Below, one piece after another: positions 35,690 through 46,962 of a stretch of DNA of 64,000 nucleotides (within the stretch, counting starts at the first letter, position 1; each line of letters starts with the position of its first letter). The notes below the pieces were generated by a model, which was not told where the DNA came from, ran no database searches, and saw only the letters and a list, made by a program, of their open reading frames with translations. The stretch is from Schoenoplectus triqueter (lineage: Eukaryota > Streptophyta > Magnoliopsida > Poales > Cyperaceae), in contig CAXKVV010000022.1 of assembly GCA_964058805.1 (NCBI GenBank), forward strand, positions 372,001-436,000. Direction: 5' to 3'. Both the position numbers and the translations under genes were made by a program.

Positions 35690-36206
35690 TAACGTTGTTA
35701 CCTCTATTCATGATTGAGTATTAGATACTGGATCATGTGCTCATATTTGTTTAAATATGTAGGCACTAAAGAATAGGAGAAAACTACGCAACAAGGAAAT
35801 ACAACTCTGAGTTAGAAACGGAGCACAAGTTACAGCCGTAACAGTCGGAAGTATAGAGTTGTATTTGCCTGGCGGGTTTATAATGGAACTTGAAAATGTA
35901 TATTTTATTCCAAGTATTTTCAGAAACATCATTTCAATCTCATGTTTAGAAATGAATAGTTTCTCTTTTGTTATAAAGGACAATGATTGTTCTATATACA
36001 AAGATGAGTTATATTATGGATCTTCTTTTATGATGAATGACCTTTATATACTGGAAATAGACCAACCTATATTTAACATCAATAAACGACTCAAAATATC
36101 TCATGAAAATATGACTTTCATATGGCATTATCGTCTTGGTCATATAAACGAGAAACACATCAAAAGTTACATGAAGTTGGACTTCTTGGTAATTTTAATA
36201 TTGTGA
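35690..36206 (+). pseudogene. Copia protease and pre-integrase remnant
   Basis: The aspartic protease active site reads VLDTGSCAHIC at about 35718-35750, interrupted by stops just before and after. The downstream block LYLPGGFIMELENVYFIPSI, ISISCLEMN and then the pre-integrase motif WHYRLGHINEKHI (about 36124-36162) continue to 36206. These domains would process the polyprotein and precede integrase. Confidence 0.85.
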
Positions 36207-36224
36207 ATCTTGTTTACGTGAAAA

Positions 36225-36758
36225 ATGACCAAATTGCCTTTCTCCAAGAAGAGTGAAAGGATAAGTGACTTATTAGCCCTTATACACACAGATGTATGCG
36301 GACCAATGAGTACTTGTACAAGAAACGGTGATCGCTACTTTATCACATTTATTGATGATTACAATAGATATGGTTATGTCTACTTGATGAGACATAAGTC
36401 TGAATCTTTTAAAAAGTTCAAGGAATTCAAGACTGAAGTAGAAAATCAACTGAATAAAAGTATTAAGGCCTTACGGTCAGACCGTGGAGGCGAATACTTA
36501 AGTTATGAGTTTATAATGTACTTAAAAGAATGTGAGATAGTGTCACAACTCACACCTCCGGGAACGCTACAATGGAATGGTATTTCTGAGAGGAGGAATC
36601 GAACTCTGTTAGACATGGTTCGTTCCATGATGAGTAATACTACACTCCTAAAAATGTTTTGGGAGCACGCACTAGAAACTGCTGCACTAACAATAAATAG
36701 GGTTTCATCCAAGTTAGTAGAAAGACTCCATATGAGTTATGGTTTGGTAATGTACTAA
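36225..36758 (+). pseudogene. Copia integrase core
   Basis: This is the best-preserved frame of the element (177 codons). It starts MTKLPFSKKSERISDLL and carries the catalytic DDE triad: Asp in LIHTDVCGP, Asp in LRSDRGGEY, Glu in ISERRNRTLLDMV. The family name for this core is rve. The frame ends early in the region that would lead to the variable linker; 36759-37242 holds the broken linker. Integrase would insert the cDNA and generate the 5-bp target duplication. Confidence 0.93.
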
Positions 36759-37242
36759 ATATGTCTTATTTTAAAATTTGGGGTCGCAAGGTATTTGTCA
36801 AACGTTCGACTTTTGACAAACTTGGACCAAAGCTGACAAATGCTTTTTCGTAGAGTATCCTAAGGAAACGAAAGGATATTACTTCTATTATCAGTCCGAG
36901 AACAAGATAATTGTTGCTCGTCATGGTATATTTTTGGAGAAAGAGTTTCTCACAAAAGGAAGTAGTGGGAGTAATGTAATACTTGAAGAAATTCAAGATA
37001 CATCACACAATACAATATCTGATACTGATCAGATAAACTCATCACTTGATTCTTCGGCTAATGAGCATTTGGAAGAACCAAATCTACAAATAGTTGTGGC
37101 AGAAGTTCTAGTCTCGAGCTCATCTACTTCAACGCAAGTTGAAATAGAACTTAATCCGCATACTGATGTGGATGAAGTTCGACAGCCTGAAGAACAAGTG
37201 CTATGAAGGTCACATAGGACAGTCCGTGCACCTGAAAGGTAC

Positions 37243-38540
37243 ATGAGACTGCATGAAGTCTCAGTATTTGATGCTGAAGATCCTTTGACCTATGCGGAAG
37301 CAGTGGATGAACCTGACTCTAATAAATGGCTGGAGGCCATGAGATCCGAAATACAATCCATGTATGACAACACGGTTTGGAACCTGGTTGCACCACTTGT
37401 TGAGGTAAAACCCATAGCTAACAAGTGGGTTTTTTTAAAAGAAAAACAGGCATGGATGATAATATGACTGTTTACAAAGTACGGCTAGTAGCGAAAGGTT
37501 TCAAGCAAATTCTCGACGTAGATTATGATGAAACTTTTTCGTCTGTAGCTATGTTTAAGTCAATTTGGATGCTCCTAGCAATTATCGTATTTCATGATTA
37601 TGAAATATGGCAGATGGATGTCAAAACCGCCTTCCTAAATGAAAATTTGGAAGAGGAACTTGTATATGATACAGCCCATAAGTTTTGAGGATCCAAAGAA
37701 TGCTGAGAAGTTATGCAAGCTTCTCAGATCCATTATGGATTGAAGCAAGCATCACGGAGTTAGAATCTTTAATTTGACGAAGAAGTCAAACAGTTTGACT
37801 TCGTCAGATGCGAAGAAGAACATTGTGTATACAGGAAAACTAGTGGGAGTGTCATCGCTATTTTAATCCTCTATGTGGACGATATACTCTTAATGGGAAA
37901 TAATATTCCCCTATTGCAATCAGCCAAATCTTCATTAAAGAAAGTGTTCTCAATGAAAGATTTGGGTGAGACTGTCTATATACTAGGCATAAAGATCTAT
38001 AGAGATAAATCTAAGAGACTTATTGGATTAAGTCAAAGTACATACATTGATAAAGTGCTGAATCGGTTCAGCACGCAGAATTCTAAGAAAAGATTTATGC
38101 CAATGAATCATGGTGCACAGCTTAGTAAGACTCAGTGTCCTTTGACAACTGATGAGCAAAGCATAATGAGTAGAGTACCATATGCTTCGATTATTGGCTC
38201 TATCATGTATGTCATGTTCTGCACTCGCCCTGATGTCTCGTACGCTTGGAGTGTGACGAGTAGATATCAGGCTAATCCATGCTAGGAGCACTGGAATGCT
38301 GCAAAAAATATCTTTAAGTACTTAAGAAGAACTAAGGATATGTTTCTCATCTACGGTATTGACTCGGAGCTCGTGGTAAGTGGTTACACACACGTTATCA
38401 CCTCATATGAGAAATTATAAATAGAGGCGATGTAAAGATTTATAAAATTGACACAGTTGGCAACACAGCTGATCCACTTACGAAACCTCTACCTCAAACC
38501 AAGCACCGATTGCACACATCTTCTATGGGTTTGAGACACA
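37243..38540 (+). pseudogene. Copia reverse transcriptase with truncated RNase H
   Basis: RT blocks in order: YAEAVDEPDSNKWLEAMRSE (37297-37356), YKVRLVAKGFKQ and DYDETFSSVA (37450-37550), WQMDVKTAFLN (about 37607-37640), a frameshifted YGLKQA (37730-37750), the catalytic LYVDDILLMGN (37869-37901), and MKDLGETVYILGIKIYRD through CTRPDVSYAWSVTSRYQ (37950-38285). After NAAKNIFKYLRRTKDMFLIYG (about 38295-38360) most of RNase H is missing, including the ADH(I) region. The sequence jumps to GNTADPLTKPLPQTKH (38459-38506), which normally follows it. Several stops and frameshifts show that the frame is dead. Confidence 0.92.
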
Positions 38541-38630
38541 TAGGAGATTGGCTGTGAGATTATCTTTTAAATCTGAGAGATTTATAGATTTGTATAAGCC
38601 ATGGCTCAATATGATTGATTCCAAGCTTAA

Positions 38631-38639
38631 GTGGGAGAT
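38631..38639 (+). other. Polypurine tract of the copia element
   Basis: GTGGGAGAT directly precedes the 3' LTR (preceded by CAAGCTTAA). It is the usual site for priming of plus-strand cDNA. Confidence 0.85.
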
Positions 38640-40764
38640 TGTTAGTTTATAATAATCTTGAAGTCAATAATACGATAAATTTGTTATATAAAGCTTTGTT
38701 CATGAATTGGATATTTAAACGATATTTTTTTCCTTGAGTATTATTGAATTTATGAATCATTCCGAGTTCATGACTGAAATTGTGAAACTTCATAATATAA
38801 AATATACTCTTAAAAGTCACTAACCAAGATAATTAGCAGGAACACTAATTAACCGTTATCAGGTTAGTATGTGGATTAAATGATGGTCAAGTTTTACAGA
38901 CCATAGACAAAGAGTTGTCATTTTAATCACATAGATAGATGTTTACGGAACATCGTATTTGATAGACCCCAAATGAAACATTAAATGGAATTGTGTTCGT
39001 GTCATTAATGTTTTCGTTCAGTATTAAATTCTAAAGTATGAGGTATTCATCTTTCCTACATAAGATATGTATGTGTGTGATTTTTACCAAACGTTATCCG
39101 TAAAAGGTGGCTATAAAGGTAGCTCTTCGGTATACATAACTTATGCGGAGGAAGAGATGGTTTGCCAAAAGTACTATTGTCCCTCATATTTCTATACGAG
39201 TTATAGCATCACTGGGCCCCTTGATAGAGTAAGATTATCTACTAGCAGTATAATTACAAGAGTAATTATATTTGATAATTTACTCAGGATCAAGAAAAGA
39301 TTAAGTTTGCAAGAATGAAACATACCTAACTTGAAACTGATCTGATAGCTATGAGACAAAAGAATTAAACACAAGTAAATAGTTTACTGGATCATGATAT
39401 TGTACAGTACATCATCATCTGTGTAATTGGATAGTTATAGTGCATTCTGCCAGATGCCTCCTATGATTATAGAAGTTAAAACGGTTTTAACTCTATTTAC
39501 CAACATAACACGGATCATGTCGGGTCACACCGTATAGGAGTTAATCGGAGAATCTTATTGATTAATTATGAATTATTTATAATTAATAATAAGATGGTTA
39601 TAATTAATTATATATGATATAATTATATTTGTTATAGAGATGACAAGAAATAAAAATCAGATTGAATTTATAACGTGTTGGACACGTCGTATAAATTCGC
39701 CGAAACAACAACCGAGAAAAATATAATTGTAGATGACAATTATATATATTTGATTTGGATTTTAAATGTTAATTATGGATTTGAATTATGCGCCAAAGCC
39801 CATTTATAATTAAAGTCTTAATTAATAATTAAAAGCCCAAAATCAGAAAAGCCCCAAAAAAGCCTAAAATTGAAAAAACCCAAAATCTGAAAAGCCCAAA
39901 AAGGCCCATGAAAAGCCCATGACGACCTCCAAGGGTATTTTGGTAATTTGTCCAAAAGCCCAAGGGTATTTCAGTAATTTGGCCAAAAAGCCCAATGGCG
40001 TTTTGGTAAATTGGATGATCTTTAAGTGTATTTTGGTCATTTCACTTTGAAACCTCCCTACTATTCATGAGGGCATTTTGGTAATTTGTCAATTCTACTT
40101 TTTCTATAAATAGAGGGGTAGGGTGAGAGAAAAAGTTCCACCAAATTAGTTCTACTTTCTCTCTCTCGGTATACGGTTGTTTCAGAATTCACGGGATCGG
40201 TGAATAGTGTTTTTACGAAAGTTGCGATATTTCTGCACATTTGTGAAACAGAATTATTGCGAGTCATGAATAGTACTATTTCGTCTTTTCTCGGGTGAAT
40301 AGTGTTTTTGCGAGAAACCGCGGTTTACGGTATTTCTGACAAAAGAAATAAACCGCTCTCTGGTCAGTCCTGGTGGATATCCTACAGAGGCATCAGACGT
40401 TTGGTGCTCCGAGACAAGCCGATTTTCATTCTAATTGAAATTTGGAAGCGAGGTATAACATCTTATATTAATCTATTTAATTGTTAAGTAGATTAATATT
40501 TTAGAAATCAATCATGGAGTAGATCAATAAAGGTTTAAAGAGGTGTGTATCTCTCGGTAATCATCCGACACATCAATTTAACCCTAAGCTTAAGTTAGAA
40601 ATAAAATAATATTTTACCGTCTTTTGTAAAGGATTAAATGTCTGTAACTCTCGGTTATTATCCGACATACTTTAATCCCTAACTTAAGTAGAAGTAAAAT
40701 TTTTATTCTACGGTCTTTCCGCAGCTTGAGCATTAATGGGATTTGGGCATTCCGAATCCCAACA
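38640..40764 (+). repeat. 3' LTR of the copia element (2,125 bp)
   Basis: It begins TGTTAGTTTATAATAATC and ends GAATCCCAACA, matching the 5' LTR along its length with scattered substitutions. It is 74 bp longer. The extra length lies near 39865-39975, where AAAAGCCCA/AAGGCCCA-type and GGGTATTT(T/C)(G/A)GTAATTTG-type phrases are present in additional copies. Confidence 0.95.
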
Positions 40765-40769
40765 GTAAG
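40765..40769. repeat. Right 5-bp target-site duplication of the copia element
   Basis: GTAAG follows the 3' LTR and matches 30920-30924. Confidence 0.95.
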
Positions 40770-41841
40770 AATGTCTTATAACACACCCAGGCTTCATCCA
40801 TCAGGCATGTTGAGAATATTCTGCAGATGACGCCATCTCTTGCCCCCGAACAAATTTAACCTTTTACAAAAATCATGGATGAATGACTCAACACCTTTTG
40901 ATCCTCATCCCCTTGAACATATCAAGTGAGGAAGAGATTTTAAAGTCATGCATAGTCAATTGATACATCTCGGGTGAGGAAGAGATTTTGAAGTCATGTA
41001 TAGTCAATTGATACATCTCGGGTGATAAAGGTCCCAAGATGGATGTAAACCATTTGGGATTTGATGATTTCTCATATTTGGCCATTTGGTGCTAAATTTT
41101 TTATTGGTGTTTTGTTGTGAGTTATATAACCTGATCCCAGTCATGGGAATGGGTGTAGGCAGGTGAACAATTCCAAGTTTGAGAATACTTCGGTGCTTGA
41201 GAATGCTAGTTCTCTGAGTGGTGAATATGGCTTAGCGGTGGTCTGTCCTTGCGCACATCCCGAGGGCCATATACAAGAGGGGCGTGGTTGGTTGGAGGTA
41301 TCAGCGGTTGCAGCTATTCTCACACTAGAGGGGCGCGGTTGGTTTCAGGGATCGATTTTTGTATGATTGGAGCAATTTGTTGCTGTAAAATAAGTAAAAT
41401 TGGTAGATACATTGGGAAGGTTTGGGTTGGATGCCCAGTAAAATGTGTCATTAGGATATTGGTACCGTACTCCGAATACTGAGGGTAGTACGGTGTATGA
41501 AACTATGTGTAATAATTATTAGGGTATGTAGTTACTGGTTGCAAGGTTTATGTAGGGGGTAGCCCAATCGTAGGTTGCAAAGAGGCAGAGGCTTCAACCT
41601 ATTGTGTTTGAAGAAGTGTCTCCCCACACTGCTAGGTAGTGTCTGCAATACCAGTACCGACTACTGGTGTAGAAATGGTTGTTGTTGTTGCCGGTGCAGT
41701 CAAATTGATGGTAGCTATATCAGGGAAGAGGCTCCTCACAATCAGGTCTCGTGTGGATCCTTTTTTGTTAGGAGGTCCCTCATTGCTAGCTGGATCTTCA
41801 TGATGCACTAACACGTGCTCTTCTTCAAGTTTATTGGTCAT
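40770..41841 (-). pseudogene. Gypsy gag, N-terminal part (decayed)
   Basis: This is the continuation of the gypsy element beyond the copia insertion, read on the minus strand. A possible Gag start lies at 41841 (MTNKLEEEHVLVHHEDPASN). The region 41141-41323 is proline/glutamine-rich, as is usual for the N-terminal part of plant gypsy Gag. A direct repeat of about 58 bp (AGTCAATTGATACATCTCGG near 40960 and 41006) occurs at 40921-41030. Frames are broken throughout. The assignment rests on position between a gypsy gag fragment and a gypsy-type primer site more than on conserved motifs. Confidence 0.5.
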
Positions 41842-41895
41842 GTCTATTTCAGAGACCGAGAACTAACTTATAAAGCTTTAACTCTTGCTCGCAAA

Positions 41896-41918
41896 CTAGC
41901 CCCATGGTGGTTGTTACG
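41896..41918 (-). other. Degraded gypsy primer-binding region
   Basis: On the minus strand the sequence ACAACCACCATGGGGCTAG resembles the common plant Tat-type post-LTR phrase (TGGCGCCCACCGTGGGGC) with several substitutions. It lies 55-75 bp upstream of the possible gag start at 41841, as expected. Recognition is from memory of the family. Confidence 0.45.
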
Positions 41919-42530
41919 TCTTAGTTAGGAGGTCAGGATGTGTCAAAGAGGATGATGATGTGCTAGTGTTTGAGGGTGAAATTGTGTATAAAAGGGAGCA
42001 CGAGAGCTACTCTGATCTATAAGATCTATGCGTGTAAAATGAGAATAGATCCCCTTCTCTATCCCAAGCAATGTCTTATATAGGGGAAGACTATCAAGGA
42101 TATCATGGCCAATTCGTGACATGATCTAAGAAAAATCAATCATAAAAGTAGAAACTACACATAATGGTAAGTCGGTGCGCTTCACCATGCGTTATTGTTG
42201 CGTATAACTATGCTATATTGGATTGTGATCAATTATAACCGTTATTCATGATAATGGACATTTACAAAGACAGTTATACTCGAGATGAGTATCGAAATGA
42301 CCTCGACCTCGACCTCGGGAATGCCCATCTCGAAATATGCTTATTCGAGATAATTAATGAGTGAAGGAAGCCTTATATAGTCTATTGAATTAGTGTATTA
42401 GAACTAAGTGTTCGGACTTATGATAAATGAGCTTTCGAAAACCCTATCACGTAGGATTGCTCAACACCATGAAGAGAATAACCATGTAATATTTTATTAT
42501 TTTAGTGTTATTTGTGTTCTCTAGCTACGG
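41919..42530 (-). repeat. Probable 5' LTR of the Tat-like gypsy element
   Basis: The position upstream of the primer region suggests an LTR. On the minus strand there are two TATA-like sites, CCTATATAAGACATTGCTTG (about 42064-42083) and CTATATAAGG (about 42370-42382), and a GACCTCGACCTCGACCTCGG repeat at 42301-42320. The outer boundary is uncertain, because no partner LTR exists in the window. Confidence 0.45.
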
Positions 42531-44578
42531 CCACGTCACACCATTCCAGTTGTAAAAGCAATACTCTTGCTACAAATTTGATTGAGCAGTAGTTATTAAG
42601 ATTTTATTAAAGAACAACAATTTTTATCATGCTAAACAGAAATGGTAAATCACAAAAAATCGGTTGTTTCTTGATATTGGAGGAAGAAAAATGAAGAAGA
42701 AATCTTTCGGTAATGTTTGTATTTTGACAAATGATTCCAGAGTAGCAAAACACTATTTTTTAATTTTTTTTTTGTGATTTTACTAGTGTAGTTTATAGCT
42801 GAGGAGAAAAATGAATAATCAGAAAATCTGGCCTTTGCAGACATGCTACCGGGTTCACTCACAAGTGGGATCCGCACCCACATCGCAAAATAAAGTATGA
42901 ATGTACTGTGAATTTTTAAAATAATAATATCATTAATCATATTTTTCATAATAAGTTTATTAAATTATAATTTTAATATTAAAAATTACAATATGTCAAT
43001 GATAGTGACATTTTGTGTCAATGATAGCAACATTTTATGTCACTGATAGTGACGTCTTTTTTTAAAAAACTTAACATCACATTCAATTGTTATACCAACA
43101 CAAACTTTGCTTTTATCTGCTGGTGGGAGACATCAATGGGAGTGACGTCTTTGCACAAAGCTCTAGTCCTAGTGACGTGTTTGCAAAATACCATAATTAT
43201 TGGTGCACTATCATTTTTAATTATATGATTAATTATATTATTACTAGTATGGAGCCTGCTTATTGTGCGGACCCTCTTAAATTTTTAAAAGAATTTATAT
43301 CTAACATTAATTTTATTATGAATAAAATGATATATTTTATTTAAATATAATTTACATCTAAATTAATGAATTTATGTCTTAATTTTTAAATAAAATTAAT
43401 TAATTATTTAATAAAATTATGAAATATAATATTTTTTTAGTATGATTGTATAATGTGTAGTTTTTTTATGATAAAACTTTATAATAGTTGATGTTTAATT
43501 TATTTGATATATAATTTGTTTAAACTTCCAATAAATGCACGGTAAATGAAATGGAATAACAGAAAGAGCCCTTATTATTTAATAAAATATAATTTACAAA
43601 ATATAATATTTAAAAAAAATAAAGTTGTATGGTAGATGATTTTTTTTAAAAACATAAAAATAGTTGATGAATAATTTACTTAATGGATAGCTTCTTTTTA
43701 GATATTCCATTAACATATGGTAAAAAAATAGAAAATAAAATAAAGATAAAAAAACATTGATAAAAATCTGAACTATTAATTTTTTAAAATATTAATCCAT
43801 ATCATTCGAATTGAGACATTTGTTATTAAAAAATATTAAAATTTTGAATATTAATAAATAAATTTAATATATATGTTTTATAATATGTTATTTATTATAT
43901 AATAGAAATAGATAAAAAAAAAACATGACTAATGAATGTATGAATGTATGATACCATCCTTGCAGAAGTATGCGACGCCGTACCTAGTCTGAAGAGGCAC
44001 CGACAGTGTGGCGCACGCGGGCCTCTAATAAGACACGTGGTCCAATGGTGAGCCGTCTATCTATCATGATCGCTACGTGATTCGACAAGGACGGGATAAC
44101 CTACGACTACGATTTCCTTGTAAGAAAGACTCGGTGTGGGACCCTGGCTCCTGACTCAGCACCCACCTCAACCCACGGCTCAATATTTCTGCTCTTTCTA
44201 CTCTCGACCCTGTTGGCCCCTGTTTTGAAGAAAAAAAATTAAGATCTACAATAGTGGAGAAATTAATTATTTATTAAGAAAGTTATGACGTAAGAGATAT
44301 TCTACGTACGTAGTTAACGATTATTTTTAATATTTCACGTAATATGTTTTTAATTTTTTTTTATGAAAATCATCATTGAATAAATTGGGTTTTCTTATCA
44401 GTTGGTTTGTAGATCATCATGATCATGTTTTGTAATATATATTGGTAATTAGTCTATAAAAAAAGCATATGATTTGAAAGAAGACGGTGACATCTAATAT
44501 TTTTAAAACTAAATAAATGTATTATTGTAGAATTAAAATTGGTGTCACGCTTTTTAAAATAATGCAGAATTTTGGGCC
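42531..44578. other. Intergenic DNA; TCACTGATAGTGACG motifs and a GC-rich block
   Basis: No gene is supported. At 42990-43190 motifs such as GTCACTGATAGTGACGTC and GTGACGTCTTTGCACAAAG recur, flanked by AT-rich DNA. They resemble the palindromic array at 48358-48665 and may be a decayed relative. From 43960 to 44220 there is a GC-richer stretch with a G-box (GACACGTGGTCC, 44032-44043). It looks like a promoter or exon remnant, but no ORF with recognisable domains follows. The rest is AT-rich. Confidence 0.4.
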
Positions 44579-44583
44579 ATAGA
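44579..44583. repeat. Left target-site duplication (ATAGA) of the small copia element
   Basis: ATAGA precedes the LTR at 44584 and recurs at 46963-46967. Confidence 0.85.
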
Positions 44584-44785
44584 TGTTGAGAATTTGAGAG
44601 ATGATAAAAATAAATCTTTATTGAAAGCTTTTCTGTTGTATTTATTTCTTAACTGGTACATTCTTATATACTTCTTATTCTTAACGGTAACTAACGGTTA
44701 TTTCTCTGTAAAGGTACAGTCTAAATAAATAAAATATGAAGCTAACTTTCCTAAATAACCTTATATTTTATTATATTTCTCAACA
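44584..44785 (-). repeat. 3' LTR of the small copia element (202 bp)
   Basis: Ends are TGTTGAGAA and TCTCAACA. Internal matches to 46774-46962 include GAGAGATGATAAAAA, TTATTGAAAGCTTTTCTGTT and CTTAACGGTAACTAACGG. Confidence 0.9.
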
Positions 44786-44797
44786 CTCCCCCTCAAA

Positions 44798-45128
44798 TTA
44801 TAGTTATAAATATCGATTAATCTTAATTTGCTTATGTTTTCTTCAAATGGCTTTGCCTCCAATAATTTTGTGAAAATATCTGCTAATTGATTTTTACTTC
44901 TTACAAAAGAGGTTTGGATCTCTTTTGCTTGTATCTTCTCCCAAACGAAGTGACAATCAAGTTCAATATATTTAGTTCTTTCGTGAAATATCGGATTCGA
45001 AATGATGTGTCTTGCGGCTTGATTATCGTAAAATATTTGTATTGGTTTGTCAACTTTGAGTCTAAATCCCTCAAGAGTTGTTTAATCCACATTAGTTCAT
45101 TAACGATTGATGTCATGGCTCAATAGTC
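44798..45128 (-). pseudogene. Copia RNase H, C-terminal part
   Basis: Minus-strand frames give ATSIVNELMWIKQLL-like sequence, then diverged DNQAA and FHERTKHIE-type blocks, and finally VRSKNQLADIFTKLLEAKPF near 44835-44890. These are the conserved end of copia Pol. Frameshifts and substitutions mark it as dead. It continues at 46321 beyond the inserted LTR. Confidence 0.85.
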
Positions 45129-45133
45129 CGTTT
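45129..45133. repeat. Left target-site duplication (CGTTT) of the solo LTR
   Basis: CGTTT lies before TGTTACAC and recurs at 46316-46320. Confidence 0.9.
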
Positions 45134-46315
45134 TGTTACACTTAGCATTTTCTTTGATTTGTCGATTTACAAAATAATCTTGAATTTTATAATTTGTCTT
45201 ATTTGAGTTTTTGTGCAGGGATTAACATGCAAATGAACTAGTGCACAAGAACCAAGACTAGTACTGGGATACAAGAACTTAATCAAAACTGCATTAGGCT
45301 TAGGTTTAATAAAACTCAAACTGGGTTGAATTGGTCAAGAGAAATTGAGCTTAAACAACAAGAAAAGTATTTTTGCCCAGTGAATCGTTATAATGGTTCA
45401 GTAATCGTTATAATGGTTCATCTCGATACTTAAAAATATTCTAAGGCAGAAACATTCTCAAAGAAACCAGAGTGAATCGTTATGTAACGATTCAGTAATC
45501 GTTACAACGATTTGTGAAACATATAACGATTTTATAATCGTTACAACGATTCATGAAACGAATAATGATTTGATAAATCGTTATAACGTTTCAGCTCAGT
45601 TGATCCAACGGCTATACGGCAGAACAACGGGCAAATTTCTCTGACAATTCTACCGTTTGAATCTTAATTCGTTGTAACGATTTTGTAAACCATTATAATG
45701 ATTTGTAAAGCGTTATAACGGTTCAGGCCGAAAAAGTGAGTTATGCTTGGTTTTCAGCTCTTTATAAAAGGGGGATCATCTCCCTTCTCCTCCAGTTGTT
45801 GTTGAATACACTTGTAAAATATATTTTTACAGTCACCATTAAAGAGTTTTGAGAAAACCTTGCTATACCTAGCTAAAACTCAAGATCTTTGATCTAAACT
45901 TGTTCTAAATACTTGTGAGATTTGAGTGATTTGCTCCATTACTAAATCTACTCCTAGCTTTTGCTACTTCATTAACTTTAGGTTTTGTCTCTCATCCTTT
46001 GTGTGTAAGAGAGAAAAAGTTCGACCTTGTACAAGACTCGTATTTGGTTGAATAGATCAGATCGGCTTTGTTACCGTTAGACGGAAAGTCGGGAACCCGA
46101 GGAGTAGGCGCATAACGCCGAACCTCGTTACATTGCGTGTCAACTTGATCCTTTGATTGAGCATTTCTGAACTCTTTCTCTTTACTTTATTTCATATCTT
46201 TGGTTTAGAAATTGCTTGTGCTTGATTGTTGTAGAACTTGTTAAAATTGTAATTTAACCCTTGTACTTTTTACTAATTGACCAAATTAGTATTATTAGTG
46301 GTAATCAAGGTTACA
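45134..46315 (+). mobile_element. Solo LTR (1,182 bp) inserted in the copia RNase H
   Basis: It begins TGTTACACTTAGC and ends CAAGGTTACA (TG...CA) with 5-bp CGTTT duplications on both sides. It has no internal region, so it is a solo LTR left by LTR-LTR recombination. A TATA box (CTCTTTATAAAAGGGGG, 45758-45774) and a pyrimidine-rich start follow. From 45376 to 45725 the motif CGTTATAACGATTC and its variants recur many times in both orientations. A diverged second copy lies at about 51683-52906. The family (copia or gypsy) cannot be decided without an internal region. Confidence 0.9.
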
Positions 46316-46320
46316 CGTTT
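46316..46320. repeat. Right target-site duplication (CGTTT) of the solo LTR
   Basis: Identical to 45129-45133. Confidence 0.9.
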
Positions 46321-46773
46321 TGGTACTTGATTGTGCCATAATATTTTATTTCTTGCTCTTCCATGTGATTAAATGTCTGCCTACAAATGTACAAAAACCG
46401 ACTGTTGATTTTTCGATCAAATCTCTCGGCCCAGTCTGCATTGGAATAGCCACATATCTAGTTAGATACATTATTTTTTATCAAAATAACTTTACCCGGA
46501 GTTCCTTTTAAATACCTTAGTAATCTATGTATAGCTTCCAAATGAGAAATCCTATGGTATGCATTAATTTACTAATTTGACTTGCTGAATAGGAAATGTC
46601 GAGTCTAGTTACAGTAAGATAAATTAATTTTTCTATAAGTATTTAAAATTGATTTATATCATCTAATGATTCATCATATTCGATATTTAATTTTACTTTA
46701 CTATCAATTGAGGTAGTGGCCGGCTTATAATCTAGCTTACCGGTCTCTTTTAACAAATCTAATGTGTATTTTT
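46321..46773 (-). pseudogene. Copia RT C-terminus and RNase H N-terminus
   Basis: Minus-strand translation gives KYTLDLLKETGKLDYKPATT near 46700-46765, then LIYLTVTRLDISYSASQIS-like, RYLKGTPGK and CGYSNADWAERFDRK blocks down to 46330. These are the conserved copia segments between RT and the part of RNase H at 44798-45128. Several stops and frameshifts are present. Confidence 0.85.
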
Positions 46774-46962
46774 TTGAGAGATGATAAAAAAAATCTTTAT
46801 TGAAAGCTTTTCTGTTGTATCTATTTCGTAACTGTTACATTCTTATTCTTAACGGTAACTAACGGTTATTTGTCTCTAACGGTACAGTGTAAATAAATAA
46901 AATGCTAAATTATTGAAGCTAACTTTTCTAAATAACCCTATATTTTATTCTATTTCTCAACA
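46774..46962 (-). repeat. 5' LTR of the small copia element (truncated)
   Basis: It matches 44584-44785 but lacks the inner terminus. RT sequence joins directly to TTGAGAGATGATAAA at 46774, so the deletion removed the LTR end, primer site and gag through most of RT. The outer end TTTCTCAACA is intact and followed by ATAGA. Confidence 0.85.

Larger units (their letters stand above)
30925..40764 (+). mobile_element. Ty1/copia LTR retrotransposon, 9,840 bp, degenerate
   Basis: Complete in outline: 5' LTR 30925-32975, tRNA-Met-type primer binding site 32977-32988, long leader, gag, protease, integrase, RT and a truncated RNase H, polypurine tract 38631-38639, 3' LTR 38640-40764, and 5-bp target duplications GTAAG. 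Domain order (integrase before RT) defines copia. The pol frame carries many stops and frameshifts, so the copy is not autonomous. It sits in the gag region of the minus-strand gypsy element, on the opposite strand to its host. Confidence 0.96.
44584..46962 (-). mobile_element. Internally deleted Ty1/copia element with ~200-bp LTRs
   Basis: It is flanked by ATAGA duplications. The left LTR (the 3' LTR on the minus strand) is 44584-44785, TGTTGAGAATTTGAGAG...TTTCTCAACA. The polypurine tract CTCCCCCTCAAA (reverse complement) lies directly inside it at 44786-44797. The right LTR (46774-46962) has lost its inner end. The only coding left is the RT C-terminus and RNase H. The primer site, gag, protease, integrase and most of RT are deleted. 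The RNase H is split by a solo LTR (45134-46315). Confidence 0.9.

Noticed and set aside
43960..44220. Gene promoter and first exon suggested by GC content and a G-box
   Set aside because: No downstream ORF with recognisable domains; the next feature is a copia LTR at 44584.
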